Positions 52,766 through 63,606 of a stretch of 64,000 nucleotides of DNA are shown one piece after another; position 1 is the stretch's first letter, and each line of letters starts with the position of its first letter. The stretch covers positions 53,650-117,649 of the forward strand of contig JASMBC010000001.1 in the NCBI GenBank assembly GCA_030754035.1. The letters run 5' to 3'. The stretch comes from Arenicellales bacterium. Lineage in GTDB: Bacteria > Pseudomonadota > Gammaproteobacteria > Arenicellales > UBA868. The translations under genes were made by a program, and so were the position numbers. The notes beneath the pieces are model-generated. The model ran no database searches, had not been told where the DNA came from, and saw only the letters and a list, made by a program, of their open reading frames with translations.

Positions 52766-54129
52766 TGTCAGGATTCGCCAACAATCTACTGTTTTTTCTC
52801 GTGGCTATCGCAGTACTGATCACGTTCCATGAGTTGGGACACTTCGCAATGGCTCGCTGGGCTGGAATCAAGGTTCTGAAGTTCTCGGTTGGATTTGGGC
52901 GGCCTATCTATCGACGGGTTTCGGCAACGACGGGTACCGAGTACGCGATCGGCATCCTCCCCTTGGGCGGGTATGTGCGCATGCTGGATGAACGCGAAGG
53001 AGAGGTCGAGGGCGAGGAGCTTGTTTTTGCCTTTAACCGTCAGAGCCTGCTCAAGCGGACCGCGGTGGTCAGTGCCGGGCCATTGGCTAATTTTTTGCTG
53101 GCATTTCTGCTCTACTGGGGCGCATTGGTGGCGGGCAGTGCTGATCTGGCGCCGGTGGTGGGCGAGGTTGCAGCAGAGAGCGTCGCAGCGCGGGCAGGAT
53201 TCGCAACGGGAGACCGCCTGCTGGCCGTGGATGGGCGGAGCATCCAGGGCTGGGCAGAGCACCGACTGTACCTGCTCGATCGAGCCCTGCGCCGCAAGGA
53301 CCTGACATTCCAGGTGATGGGTCTGGATCAGCGGGATAGAAAAATCGCAATTTCCGGCAGTGTTTTCTCCGGCATGGCCTTCAACCCAAGAGTACTGGAA
53401 CAGCAATTGGGGCTGTTGCCTGAGTTCCCGGTAGTGCCTCCGATTGTAGGGGCAGTGATCATAGACTCACCTGCAGCCCGTGCAGGGCTGCAGGCAGGCG
53501 ACACTATCACCGCCGTAGCCGGGGTACAGACGCCGGATTGGGGCAGCCTGGTACAACGTGTGGCCGGTAACGCCGGCCGGGTGCTCGAGCTATCCGTTAT
53601 TCGTGAGGGAGTCGTGACAACCCTGTCGGTGGTGCCAGAAGAAGTGATCGTCGAGGGCAGGAAAATTGGGCGTATTGGTATCCAGAGCGCCCCCGGGGTT
53701 GATCCGCCGGCGCAACTGGTTCGCGTTCGGTATTCTATTGGGAAAGGCGCGTGGCGCGGGGCGGAGACGACCTGGCTGATGTCTTCGCTGACCATACGGA
53801 TGGTGGTACGCATGCTTTCGGGCGAGGCCTCGAGTGAGAATCTCAGTGGCCCGGTGGCTATTGCCCGCTATGCCGGCGAATCGGCAAAACTTGGCGTGGT
53901 CCAATTTGTGCTGTTTCTGGCGGTCCTTAGTGTCAGCCTGGGCGTGTTGAATCTTCTGCCCATTCCGGTACTTGATGGTGGCCATTTGCTATATTTTGTG
54001 ATCGAGGCAATCAAGGGCAGCCCAGTATCGGAAACAGTAATGCAGTGGGGGCAGCAGGTTGGCCTCGGTATAATTGCTGTCCTGATGGGCCTGGCAATCT
54101 ATAATGACATCTTGTCGTTGCTTTTTTGA
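52765..54129 (+). CDS. rseP: Site-2 intramembrane protease RseP
   Basis: ITFHELGHFAMARWAGIKVLKFSVGFG; two PDZ regions; LNLLPIPVLDGGHL. Confidence 0.97.
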   Translation: MSGFANNLLFFLVAIAVLITFHELGHFAMARWAGIKVLKFSVGFGRPIYRRVSATTGTEYAIGILPLGGYVRMLDEREGEVEGEELVFAFNRQSLLKRTAVVSAGPLANFLLAFLLYWGALVAGSADLAPVVGEVAAESVAARAGFATGDRLLAVDGRSIQGWAEHRLYLLDRALRRKDLTFQVMGLDQRDRKIAISGSVFSGMAFNPRVLEQQLGLLPEFPVVPPIVGAVIIDSPAARAGLQAGDTITAVAGVQTPDWGSLVQRVAGNAGRVLELSVIREGVVTTLSVVPEEVIVEGRKIGRIGIQSAPGVDPPAQLVRVRYSIGKGAWRGAETTWLMSSLTIRMVVRMLSGEASSENLSGPVAIARYAGESAKLGVVQFVLFLAVLSVSLGVLNLLPIPVLDGGHLLYFVIEAIKGSPVSETVMQWGQQVGLGIIAVLMGLAIYNDILSLLF

Positions 54130-54143
54130 GCGCGGATAGAACG

Positions 54144-56453
54144 ATGAAAAAAAACTGCCCTGCAAGAGACCTGCTCGCGGCCCTGCTTGTCGTGATGGCG
54201 CTGGCGGGTTCGTCGGTAACTCACGCATTGGAGTCGTTCACGGTTGAGGATATACGGGTGGAAGGGGTGCAAAAGATCGACCCGGGCACCGTATTCAACT
54301 ATCTGCCTGTCAAAGTCGGCGATGTAATTGACGATGGCATTGCTCGGGAAGCCATCAAGGCGCTTTACGCAACCGGCTTCTTTCAGGATATCGAATTGCG
54401 GCAGGACGGCGGCGTGCTGATCGTGGTAGTCGTTGAACGACCGTCTATTGCCAGAGTCGAATATTCTGGCAACAAAGATATTCGTGACAAGGCCATTGAC
54501 GACGCGCTTGCCCAGACCGGTGTCACCGAGGGGCGCATATTCAGCGAGCGACAGCTCGAGCAACTGACTCAGGTGATCCAGGAACGCTATTTTTCGAGGG
54601 GCCGATACTCAGCCGAGGTTGAAGCAGTGGCCACTCCATTGGACCTGAACCGGGTCGCAGTGACACTGGAGATAGACGAGGGGCGAGTTGCGCGCATCAA
54701 GAAGATCAACATCATCGGCAACGAAAGCTTCTCCGAGAGCGACCTCATCGACGCGATGTTGCTCAGCGAGGAGAGTTGGCACAGCTTCATTACCCAAAGT
54801 GGGCAGTATTCCAGTGAAAAATTGCAGGCGGATGTTGAAATACTGCGTAGTTATTACCTCGACCGGGGCTTCATGAAGTTCGAAGTATTGTCCACGGATG
54901 TTTCAATTAGCCAAAACAAGCAGGACATCTTTCTTGCCGTCTCCATTTCGGAGGGCGATCGGTATACGGTTGGCGGAATCACCGTTGAGGCGGCAGCTGG
55001 TTTTTCGCCAGCAGAGTTGCTGGCCCTGGTCGAGATGCCACGTGGCGAGGCATTTTCACAGCGCGCACTGGTGGCAGCGCGCCTGGCCATAGAGGATCGC
55101 CTCGCCGAAAATGGGTATGCATTTGCCAACGTTAATGCGATTCCTGACCTCGACAAAGAACTTAAAGAGGTCAGTTTTCTGTTGGCTGTCGACCCGGGGC
55201 CGCTAGTTTACGTTCGGCAGATTAATATCCAGGGCAACGAGATTACACGGGACGAGGTCATTCGGCGTGAGATTCGTCAGTTGGAGGCTTCTGTGTATTC
55301 GGCAGCTGATATCCGCCGGTCCAGACAGCGGATACAACGGCTGGGTTTCTTCGACGAAGTTGCTATAGATACTGCGATCGTACCCGGGGCTGTGGATCAG
55401 GTTGATCTCAACATTGCGGTTACCGAGAGGTCGACTGGCAACTTTATGTTCGGCATTGGTTACTCGGATGCAGACGGCGCGTTGTTTCAAACGGAGATAG
55501 TCCGGGAGAATCTCTTTGGTACCGGGCGTGGGCTGAAATTTAAGTTCGATTATTCCAAGGTAGAGCAGGTTTTCGACATCGAATACCGGAACCCATATCA
55601 GACACCCGAAGGCATAAGCCAGGCGTTGTTCTTACGGAAAGACGCAATCGACACAGAACAGTCAGCTAACGCGGACTACACTTCAGACACCTTGGGCGCC
55701 GGGATCCGTTACCGAATTCCGATTTCCGAATACAATGCACTTAACTTGAGTGCGGCCTTTGAGCAAATAGCGCTTTCGGAAACGGAGTCAACGCCCGCCG
55801 AATATATTTCCTTTATTGATCGGTTTCCCGACAATACTAACGTCAATTTGACTCTTGGTGTGTCGAAGGATACGCGCGACAGCATTTTCTTCCCCGCTGA
55901 GGGCTACTTGCGGCGTATTTCTGTGGAAGCGGCGGTGCCGGGCAGTGATCTCGAATATTTCAAGATGTCTTTGCGGGGCAGTTGGCATCGCGAACTACTA
56001 GAGAGCGTAGTGCTTGGGCTGCGGGGTGACCTGGGCTACGGCGCAGGTTATCGGGACCAACAGGAACTGCCATTTTTCAAGAATTATTTTGCTGGCGGTG
56101 CGAACAGCGTGCGCGGGCACGATGCGCGTTCGCTTGGGCCACGCAGCAGCAATTCGAATAACGATGCACTTGGGGGTAATAAGCGGCTGGTGGGTAACGC
56201 GGAAGTGCTTGTGCCGGTGCCTGGCATGGTGGATTCTCCGGACAAGCGGTTGAGCCTATTTTTTGACGGCGGTCAGGTATTTGGCAACGAACATAGTTTC
56301 GATATCAGTGATTTGCGCTTCAGTGCAGGTGTTGGGTTTCACTGGTTCTCACCGGTAGGTCCGATCTCGCTGACCTATGCGCTGCCGTTGAACGACGAGC
56401 CGGGCGATGACGTGGAAAAATTCCAATTTACCCTTGGTGCGGTATTTCGATAA
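54144..56453 (+). CDS. bamA: Outer membrane protein assembly factor BamA
   Basis: ESFTVEDIRVEGVQKIDPGTVFNYLPVKVGD; five POTRA-like repeats; C-terminal SLTYALPLNDEPGDDVEKFQFTLGAVFR. Confidence 0.97.
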   Translation: MKKNCPARDLLAALLVVMALAGSSVTHALESFTVEDIRVEGVQKIDPGTVFNYLPVKVGDVIDDGIAREAIKALYATGFFQDIELRQDGGVLIVVVVERPSIARVEYSGNKDIRDKAIDDALAQTGVTEGRIFSERQLEQLTQVIQERYFSRGRYSAEVEAVATPLDLNRVAVTLEIDEGRVARIKKINIIGNESFSESDLIDAMLLSEESWHSFITQSGQYSSEKLQADVEILRSYYLDRGFMKFEVLSTDVSISQNKQDIFLAVSISEGDRYTVGGITVEAAAGFSPAELLALVEMPRGEAFSQRALVAARLAIEDRLAENGYAFANVNAIPDLDKELKEVSFLLAVDPGPLVYVRQINIQGNEITRDEVIRREIRQLEASVYSAADIRRSRQRIQRLGFFDEVAIDTAIVPGAVDQVDLNIAVTERSTGNFMFGIGYSDADGALFQTEIVRENLFGTGRGLKFKFDYSKVEQVFDIEYRNPYQTPEGISQALFLRKDAIDTEQSANADYTSDTLGAGIRYRIPISEYNALNLSAAFEQIALSETESTPAEYISFIDRFPDNTNVNLTLGVSKDTRDSIFFPAEGYLRRISVEAAVPGSDLEYFKMSLRGSWHRELLESVVLGLRGDLGYGAGYRDQQELPFFKNYFAGGANSVRGHDARSLGPRSSNSNNDALGGNKRLVGNAEVLVPVPGMVDSPDKRLSLFFDGGQVFGNEHSFDISDLRFSAGVGFHWFSPVGPISLTYALPLNDEPGDDVEKFQFTLGAVFR

Positions 56454-56469
56454 GCCGGGGAGGAGATAG

Positions 56470-56979
56470 ATGGCGGCAAGCAAAATAGGTATTTCACTGA
56501 TCTTAATTTTGGCGGTAACTCTGGGATGGCCAGTCAGTGCGGCTGAAGCCACCAAGATTGGAATTGTTAACCCGGGACAGCTGCTTGAGCGAGCACCCCA
56601 GAACATTGCGTCGCTGAAACTACTGGAGGAAGAGTTCCGCCCCCGACACCAGGCGTTGGTAGGGCTGCGGGATCGGATCATACAATTGGACGCCGACCTT
56701 GAAAAAAACGTGCTGGTACTACAGGTCACTGAGGCGGAAGCCCGCAGGCGTGAAATTGAAACCCTGAAAAGAAGACTCAAACGCGAACAAACAGAGTATC
56801 GCGAAGACTACAATTTGCGCCGCAACGAGGAATTGGCCAAGTTGCAAACTCTGGTGCGTGAGACTATTTTTCAGATTGCGAAAGAGGAGGGTTTCGATTT
56901 GATCTTGGAGCAGGCGGTATACGTTAGTGACCGCATCAATCTGACCCAAAAAGTACTAGATCGCCTTACCTCGAACTAG
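56470..56979 (+). CDS. skp: OmpH/Skp family periplasmic chaperone
   Basis: Signal peptide; KIGIVNPGQLLERAPQ...LEEEFRPRHQALVGLRDRIIQLDADLEKN; downstream of bamA. Confidence 0.9.
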   Translation: MAASKIGISLILILAVTLGWPVSAAEATKIGIVNPGQLLERAPQNIASLKLLEEEFRPRHQALVGLRDRIIQLDADLEKNVLVLQVTEAEARRREIETLKRRLKREQTEYREDYNLRRNEELAKLQTLVRETIFQIAKEEGFDLILEQAVYVSDRINLTQKVLDRLTSN

Positions 56980-57060
56980 TCGTACACTAGACGGTGCCAA
57001 GAAATGGTTGTCGGGCCGATAGGTCCGACGCGTTTATAGGGAATGCAACCCCGAGAGCCT

Positions 57061-57510
57061 ATGATTCAGGAACTCGATATTTGTCAGATTCGCGACATCC
57101 TGCCACACCGGTATCCATTCCTTTTGATTGACCGTGTAATCAATGTGGTTCCAGGGAAGCAATTGACGGCGATAAAGAATGTAACGGTCAACGAACCGTT
57201 TTTCGATGGCCACTTTCCTCACCGCCCGATTTTCCCTGGGGTGCTGATGCTGGAATGCATTGCCCAGGCCTCGGCGCTGCTTGCCAGCCTGGCTCTTGAC
57301 GCTCGCGCCAGCCAGAAGAACCTTTATCTGTTCGCAGGCGTTGACAAGGCTCGTTTCAAGCGCCCTGTGGAGCCGGGAGATCAGATGGTCATAGAAGTAT
57401 CCTTGGCGGCGCACAAGAAGGGCCTATGGCGCTGTTCTGGCCGTATTGAGGTCGATGGCCAACTCACCTGTAGCTCTGATGTGCTGTTTACCCACAGGGC
57501 GATCGAATGA
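57061..57510 (+). CDS. fabZ: 3-hydroxyacyl-[ACP] dehydratase FabZ
   Basis: IRDILPHRYPFLLIDRV; FFDGHFPHRPIFPGVLMLECIAQASALL. Start at 57061 (57043 possible). Confidence 0.97.
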   Translation: MIQELDICQIRDILPHRYPFLLIDRVINVVPGKQLTAIKNVTVNEPFFDGHFPHRPIFPGVLMLECIAQASALLASLALDARASQKNLYLFAGVDKARFKRPVEPGDQMVIEVSLAAHKKGLWRCSGRIEVDGQLTCSSDVLFTHRAIE

Positions 57511-58277
57511 TAGATGAGCGCGCGTGCGTTCATCCTGATGCGCGCATCGGTTCTGGGGTCAGTATCGGACCATTTTCCCTGATCGAGGCGGATGTGTCTA
57601 TTGGCGCGGGTTGCACTATCGGGCCGCACGTAGTGGTTCGCAGCGGTACCCGCCTGGGTGAGGAAAACCAGATTTACCAATTCTGCTCCATCGGAGAGGA
57701 TCCACAGTTTGCGGGCTACGATCACGAACCGACAACGCTCAGCGTTGGCAACCGAAACATCATTCGGGAATACGTTACCCTCAACCGTGGGTCACCGGCC
57801 GGCACGGGCCGCACGATCATTGGCGATGATAATTTTCTGATGGCATATGTCCACATTGCCCATGACAGTTTGCTGGGCAATCACACCATTTTTGCAAACG
57901 GTGCTAGTCTTGCTGGTCACGTCGAAGTTGGAGATTTCGCGATCTTAGGCGGATTCACTCTGGTGCACCAGTTCTGTCGCCTAGGCGCACACTGTCTGAC
58001 GGGTATCGGTACGGTTTGTCTGAAGGATGTACCCCCGTTTGTCATGGCAAATGGCAGCACCGCTGAGCTATATGGCATCAATACGCGCGGCCTGCGGCGA
58101 CGTGAGTTCAGTGAATTCACCATTAGCAGCCTTAAGCGGGCGTACAAACTGCTGTTTAGGTCAGGTAAGGAACTGAACGCTGCTCTCGATGAGCTTGAGC
58201 CACATGCCATAGATTGCAAGGAAATCCAGCAACTTGTGGATTTCACCCGTTCCAGCCACCGTGGCCTCATACGCTGA
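57507..58277 (+). CDS. lpxA: Acyl-[ACP]--UDP-N-acetylglucosamine O-acyltransferase
   Basis: Hexapeptide repeats; NRNIIREYVTLNRGSPAGTGRTIIGDDNFLMAYVHIAHDSLLGNHTIFANGASLAGHVEVGDFAILGGFTLVHQFCRLGAH. Confidence 0.97.
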   Translation: MIDERACVHPDARIGSGVSIGPFSLIEADVSIGAGCTIGPHVVVRSGTRLGEENQIYQFCSIGEDPQFAGYDHEPTTLSVGNRNIIREYVTLNRGSPAGTGRTIIGDDNFLMAYVHIAHDSLLGNHTIFANGASLAGHVEVGDFAILGGFTLVHQFCRLGAHCLTGIGTVCLKDVPPFVMANGSTAELYGINTRGLRRREFSEFTISSLKRAYKLLFRSGKELNAALDELEPHAIDCKEIQQLVDFTRSSHRGLIR

Positions 58278-59436
58278 GGCAGTTGGCAGGGGTCAAGTGC
58301 TTCGGGTTGGTATTGTCGCGGGAGAAACGTCCGGGGATCGCCTCGGTGGCGGAGTGGTTGCTGCCTTGCGCCAGCGTTGCCCCGAAATTTCGGTGCGCGG
58401 CGTTGGTGGGGAAGCGCTTGCGGCTCAGGGTTTGCAGTCTATTTGCAATATGCACGATATCTCCATCATGGGCACGGATGGTTTGTTGGGAAAGCTGCGT
58501 CGGGCGCTCGCCGTGCGTCAGCAACTGTACCGTGAGTTCGTGGCTGACCCGCCGGATGTTTTTCTCGGAATAGACGTGCCAGATTTCAACCTTGGTCTAG
58601 AGCGACGATTGCGCCGCACAGCCATACCGATCGTCCACTTGGTTAGCCCGACGGTGTGGGCGTGGCGGGCATACCGGCTGCGCAAAATTCGCCATGCTGT
58701 AGATCGAATGCTGGTGCTTTTCCCGTTTGAAGAGACTTGGTACCGGGAGCGCGGTGTCGCCGCTACCTTTGTTGGGCATCCGGCGGCCGACGAGACCGCG
58801 GCTATAGACCGGGACCAGGCGCGCGCCGAGTTAGCCATCCCGCCGGGACTAAAGATCGTTGCACTGCTGCCGGGCAGTCGAGAGTCGGAGGTCAATCGCC
58901 TAGCACCGGTATTTCTCGACAGCGCACGCCTATTGTTACAACGGCATCCACAGCTTCGCTTCATCGTTCCATTTGCCAACCAAGAGGCGAAAAATGAGTT
59001 CTTCCGAGTGCTTGGGCATGCTGGGGTGCCTGCTGCGGTTCAATGTATCGACGGTGATGCCCGCACAGTGCTGGCGGCCAGTGACGTTGCGTTACTGGCA
59101 TCAGGAACGGCAGCACTTGAGGCAGCCCTTCTGCAGTGTCCCATGGTCGTAGCTTACCGAATTTCGGCAGTGTCCTTTCGTCTTGCCAAACTGCTGGCGA
59201 GGACCCGTTATGTTTCAATGCCCAATCACCTAGTCGACAGGCCTGTGGTTCCGGAGTATCTTCAACACGAGGCCACAGCGTCGAATCTGAGTCGTGAACT
59301 GTCAGAATTCTTGGACGATGATGGACGCCGCTGCCAGGTTCGTAAGGCGCTTGGCGGCATCGCAAACATGCTCCGCAAGAATGCGAATGCGGCTGTGGCC
59401 GAACAATTGCTGCAGGTGGCTAGGCACTACCGGTGA
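58261..59436 (+). CDS. lpxB: Lipid-A-disaccharide synthase
   Basis: RVGIVAGETSGDRLGGGVVAALR; DVFLGIDVPDFNLGLERRLR; LLPGSRESEVNRLAPVFLDSARLL. GTG start at 58261 or 58297. Confidence 0.96.
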   Translation: MASYAEAVGRGQVLRVGIVAGETSGDRLGGGVVAALRQRCPEISVRGVGGEALAAQGLQSICNMHDISIMGTDGLLGKLRRALAVRQQLYREFVADPPDVFLGIDVPDFNLGLERRLRRTAIPIVHLVSPTVWAWRAYRLRKIRHAVDRMLVLFPFEETWYRERGVAATFVGHPAADETAAIDRDQARAELAIPPGLKIVALLPGSRESEVNRLAPVFLDSARLLLQRHPQLRFIVPFANQEAKNEFFRVLGHAGVPAAVQCIDGDARTVLAASDVALLASGTAALEAALLQCPMVVAYRISAVSFRLAKLLARTRYVSMPNHLVDRPVVPEYLQHEATASNLSRELSEFLDDDGRRCQVRKALGGIANMLRKNANAAVAEQLLQVARHYR

Positions 59437-60047
59437 TGCGTCCCACGGCACTGACGGGCGTAGACGAGGCCGGCCGTGGCCCACTCGCGGGCCCGGTAGT
59501 TGCTGCCGCCGTCATATTGCCGGTCACCGGTACCCTCGCAGGGCTTAACGACTCGAAAAGGTTGAGCGCAGAGCAGAGAGAAAGCCTGGCGCTGCGCATT
59601 CGTGACTGGGCCAGTTGCTGGTCGGTGGGTGCCGCCACCAGCTCCGAAATCGACCGCTATAACATCCACCATGCTACGCTGCTAGCGATGCGCCGAGCGG
59701 TGTTGGGACTGCGGCGATTGCCGGCTTACGTCGTCGTAGACGGGCGGTTTTTCCCACCGATCCCAAGTTCCGGGGAGGCGATGGTAAAGGCGGATCAGAA
59801 GGTACCGGCAGTTTCTGCGGCCTCTATTATCGCCAAGACGGTTCGTGATCATTACATGACCAGCCTCGACCAGCGCTACCCAGGCTACAATTTTGCCGCG
59901 CACAAGGGGTATCCTACTGCCCACCATGTAGAAACCTTGCAGGTATTGGGCCCATGCCCGGAGCACCGCCAAAGTTTTGGGCCAGTGAAGGCATTGTCGC
60001 ATCGTTCAATACACCGAACCAGGGCAGGAGATGCTGTTGAGCGTTAA
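59433..60047 (+). CDS. rnhB: Ribonuclease HII
   Basis: LTGVDEAGRGPLAGPVVAAAVIL; ADQKVPAVSAASIIAKTVRD; HKGYPTAHHVE. Confidence 0.97.
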   Translation: MMRPTALTGVDEAGRGPLAGPVVAAAVILPVTGTLAGLNDSKRLSAEQRESLALRIRDWASCWSVGAATSSEIDRYNIHHATLLAMRRAVLGLRRLPAYVVVDGRFFPPIPSSGEAMVKADQKVPAVSAASIIAKTVRDHYMTSLDQRYPGYNFAAHKGYPTAHHVETLQVLGPCPEHRQSFGPVKALSHRSIHRTRAGDAVER

Positions 60048-63000
60048 TACCGGAACTTTCGTGCACTTGAACGTGCACACGGAATATTCGCTGATTGACG
60101 GCGTCGTCCGGGTCAAGGATCTTGCCGAGCAAGCCCGGATTAATCATATGCCGGCAGTAGCAATGACCGATGTTTCCAACATGTACGCAACAATTAAGTT
60201 CTACCGGGCTTGCCTAACACTTGGCGTGAAACCGATCTTAGGGCTGGAAGTCGCTGTGCGGCAGAAAGGGGGGAACGGGCCAAGTGGGCAACTAATTCTC
60301 CTGTGTCGCAACAATCAGGGTTACCGATTTCTGAGTGAGAGCCTAACCAATGCCTATACTGGCGAGCGGGCGTCACAGGGAATCGTTTTCGACTGTTCGG
60401 AACTTAGACGCGGAGGCAGTGACCTCATCGCTATTTCCGGGGGTTTGGAGAGCGACGTCGCCAGATTGCTGCAAACCGGACGGCAACAGGAGGCCGAGGC
60501 ACTGGTTGCCGAATATCAGAGGGTATTTCCGCAAGGCTATTACCTGGAGGTTTCCCGGACCGGACGGTCGGGTGAGGAGGAAAACACTGCTGAGGTACTG
60601 CGTCTCGCGGCACAGACCCAATCCCCGGTGGTTGTTACCAATTCGACTAGGTTTCTTCACCGGGAGGACTTTGAGGCCCACGAGATCCGGACCTGTATCA
60701 ACGAGGGCAGGGTACTTGATGATCCCCGCCGGCCACGGCGGTTTACCGAGCAGCAATACTTACGTACACCTAGGGAAATGCGCGACCTATTTCGCGACCT
60801 GCCCGGGGCGATCCAAAACTCCGTAGAGATTGCCAAACGCTGCAACGTGTTTCTCGATTTTGACTCGACCCACATGCCCGAGTTTCAGGTAGCGCCAGAT
60901 GTTACTGCGGAGACGTTTCTCGACCGAGAGTCAGCAGCCGGCCTTAAACAGTTGCTCGTTTCAGGTGCGATCGAACTGGCAGCAATGGACAGCTACCAGG
61001 AACGGCTTGCCCGGGAAATCAAAACCATCGTGGGGATGGGTTTTTCAGATTATTTCCTCATCGTCGCTGATTTTGTGCGCTGGGCGCAGGAAAATGGGAT
61101 ACCGGTTGGCCCTGGCCGAGGCTCCGGCGCCGGTTCTTTGGTTGCTTATGCACTTGGAATAACCCAACTGGACCCAATTAAATACGGGTTACTTTTTGAG
61201 AGATTTCTTAACCCAGAGCGCGTTTCATTGCCGGATTTCGATATCGATTTCTGCATGATTGGCCGCGACCGGGTGATCGAGTATGTTGCCGAGAAGTATG
61301 GGCGGGAAAAAGTTGCCCAGATCATCACCTACAACACTCTGGCCGCCCGGGCCGTGGTGCGGGATGTTGGGCGGGTAATGGGCCAGCCCTACGGATTCTG
61401 TGACACACTCGCTAAATTGATACCGTTCGAAGTCGGCATGACGTTGGAAAAAGCGTTGGTGCAGGACGACGAACTGCGCCGGCGTTACCGTGAAGAGGCC
61501 GATGTAACACAATTGATTGACAACGCCAGCCGGCTTGAGGGCATGCCTCGTAACGCTGGCAAGCACGCCGGTGGACTTGTTATCGCGCCGTCAGCGATTT
61601 CGGATTTCTCCCCGTTGTACTGGGAGCCGGGGATGGGGCAGGCGGTCACACAGTTTGATAAAGATGACCTTGAGACTATCGGGTTGGTTAAGTTTGACTT
61701 CCTCGGCCTACGCACATTGACAGTCATCGATTGGGCACTGGCGGCGATTAATGAGTATCGCCGCCAGCAAGGCGAAGAGCCGGTGCAATTGGGTCAATTG
61801 TCACTGGATGATGCCGAGGTATATCGGTTAATTTGCACGGGTCATACCACCGCTTTGTTTCAGCTCGAATCCCGCGGTATGCAAGAACTGATTAAGCGAC
61901 TCCAACCAGATCAATTCGAAGAGTTGATAGCCCTGGTGGCGCTATTTCGTCCTGGCCCTCTTCAGTCTGGCATGGTTGATGACTTTATCAACCGTAAACA
62001 TGGTCGGGAGTCGATCCAGTATCTCCACCCGTCGCTGGAGAAAGTGCTCGAGCCCACTCATGGTGTGATCCTCTACCAGGAACAAGTCATGGAGATCGCC
62101 CAACTGTTATCCGGTTATACCCTGGGTGCGGCTGACCTTTTGCGCCGGGCTATGGGCAAGAAGAAGCCTGAAGAGATGGATCGGCAGCGGCGTGGGTTCG
62201 TTGACGGGGCTGTAAAACGAGATATAGATGAGAGTGTCGCCAGTTATATATTCGACCTAATAGCAAAATTTGCCGGTTATGGGTTCAATAAGTCCCATTC
62301 TGCTGCCTACGCCTTGTTGAGTTACCAGACGGCTTGGCTCAAATGTCACTATCCGGCGTATTTCATGGCGGCAGCATTGTCTGCGGATATGGATCATACC
62401 GACAAGATCGTGGTGCTGGTTATGGAATGTCGTTCAATGGGCTTGCAGGTGGAGGCGCCGGATATCAACCGCTGCGGCTACCAGTTTCGAGTCAGTAGCT
62501 CCGGCGCTATTGGGTACGGGCTTGGTGCTATCAAAGGGATTGGCGAGAAGGCGATTGAAAATATTCTCGCGGAGCGCGAACAGAACGGGCTTTTCGAAGA
62601 CCTCTACTCGTTGTGTCGGCGTGTTGACAGCCGGCGGATAAACAAGAAGGCTCTCGAGGCGCTGATCTTCTCTGGCGCACTGGACTCGCTGGAGGCGAAC
62701 CGCGCCACGCTTCTACAGTGTCTACCCGAGGCAATGAATGCAGCTGGCCAGCATGTCAATAATGTCGCCTCGGGGCAGGGTGACATGTTTGGCCTACAGG
62801 CGAGCTCGTCTGGCAAAGATCGCAAGGGCCGAGTCCAACCCTGGTCGGAAAAGAAAAAACTTGAGACCGAGCGGATGAGTTTAGGCTTTTATCTTACCGG
62901 TCACCCGGTAGAGCACCATCGAGAAGAACTTGAGCGGATCACCAGCGGATCGATTGCGTCACTTCGGCCATTGCCGGAGCGAACGGTGACGGTGGCAGGA

Positions 63001-63540
63001 TTGGTACTCGGCTTGCGCTCCTTAGTCAATCAGCGTGGAGATACTATTGCCTTTTTCCAACTAGATGACCCGTCTGGGCGAGCCGATATCAGCGTATTTA
63101 GTCAGCTGTATGGGTCGGCCAGAGCAGCGCTTAATTCGGAAGGTGTGGTCTTGGTTAGAGGAACCAGTGGTACTGACGAACGTACCGGTAATCTGCAGGT
63201 GAAAGCCGAACAGGTGGTGACGCTTGCTGAGGCGCGACGGCGGCTATTGCATCGTATGAGTATAGAACTCGACGGCCGCAGGGAAATTGCAAGCCAGGTG
63301 ACCGCTCTACAGGGGGCCCTTGAGCGATATCGTCCCGGTCCGACGGAAATCGCGATCCGCTACCTCAACGATGTCGGAGATGAGGTCTGCATGGCGCTCG
63401 GGTCACCGTGGAAAGTTGAGCCAGAATCAGAACTGATCGAGCACCTGTACGAATTGTTTGGGCACGACGCGGTTAAGCTTGTATTCGCAGGCAATTCGCC
63501 TGAGGGGACGGCAGTACATAGGCGCACGCAGGCCGCCTGA
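60031..63540 (+). CDS. dnaE: DNA polymerase III alpha subunit
   Basis: FVHLNVHTEYSLIDGVVRVKDL (PHP); VGPGRGSGAGSLVAYALGITQLDPIKYGLLFERFLNPERVSLPDFDIDFCM; KFDFLGLRTLTVID. Confidence 0.98.
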   Translation: MLLSVNTGTFVHLNVHTEYSLIDGVVRVKDLAEQARINHMPAVAMTDVSNMYATIKFYRACLTLGVKPILGLEVAVRQKGGNGPSGQLILLCRNNQGYRFLSESLTNAYTGERASQGIVFDCSELRRGGSDLIAISGGLESDVARLLQTGRQQEAEALVAEYQRVFPQGYYLEVSRTGRSGEEENTAEVLRLAAQTQSPVVVTNSTRFLHREDFEAHEIRTCINEGRVLDDPRRPRRFTEQQYLRTPREMRDLFRDLPGAIQNSVEIAKRCNVFLDFDSTHMPEFQVAPDVTAETFLDRESAAGLKQLLVSGAIELAAMDSYQERLAREIKTIVGMGFSDYFLIVADFVRWAQENGIPVGPGRGSGAGSLVAYALGITQLDPIKYGLLFERFLNPERVSLPDFDIDFCMIGRDRVIEYVAEKYGREKVAQIITYNTLAARAVVRDVGRVMGQPYGFCDTLAKLIPFEVGMTLEKALVQDDELRRRYREEADVTQLIDNASRLEGMPRNAGKHAGGLVIAPSAISDFSPLYWEPGMGQAVTQFDKDDLETIGLVKFDFLGLRTLTVIDWALAAINEYRRQQGEEPVQLGQLSLDDAEVYRLICTGHTTALFQLESRGMQELIKRLQPDQFEELIALVALFRPGPLQSGMVDDFINRKHGRESIQYLHPSLEKVLEPTHGVILYQEQVMEIAQLLSGYTLGAADLLRRAMGKKKPEEMDRQRRGFVDGAVKRDIDESVASYIFDLIAKFAGYGFNKSHSAAYALLSYQTAWLKCHYPAYFMAAALSADMDHTDKIVVLVMECRSMGLQVEAPDINRCGYQFRVSSSGAIGYGLGAIKGIGEKAIENILAEREQNGLFEDLYSLCRRVDSRRINKKALEALIFSGALDSLEANRATLLQCLPEAMNAAGQHVNNVASGQGDMFGLQASSSGKDRKGRVQPWSEKKKLETERMSLGFYLTGHPVEHHREELERITSGSIASLRPLPERTVTVAGLVLGLRSLVNQRGDTIAFFQLDDPSGRADISVFSQLYGSARAALNSEGVVLVRGTSGTDERTGNLQVKAEQVVTLAEARRRLLHRMSIELDGRREIASQVTALQGALERYRPGPTEIAIRYLNDVGDEVCMALGSPWKVEPESELIEHLYELFGHDAVKLVFAGNSPEGTAVHRRTQAA

Positions 63541-63606
63541 ACCCCTACACTGCCGAGCCTGATCGTACGCGGTAAAATATGAGGCTATATCGCCTAGTGG
63601 CCTATT

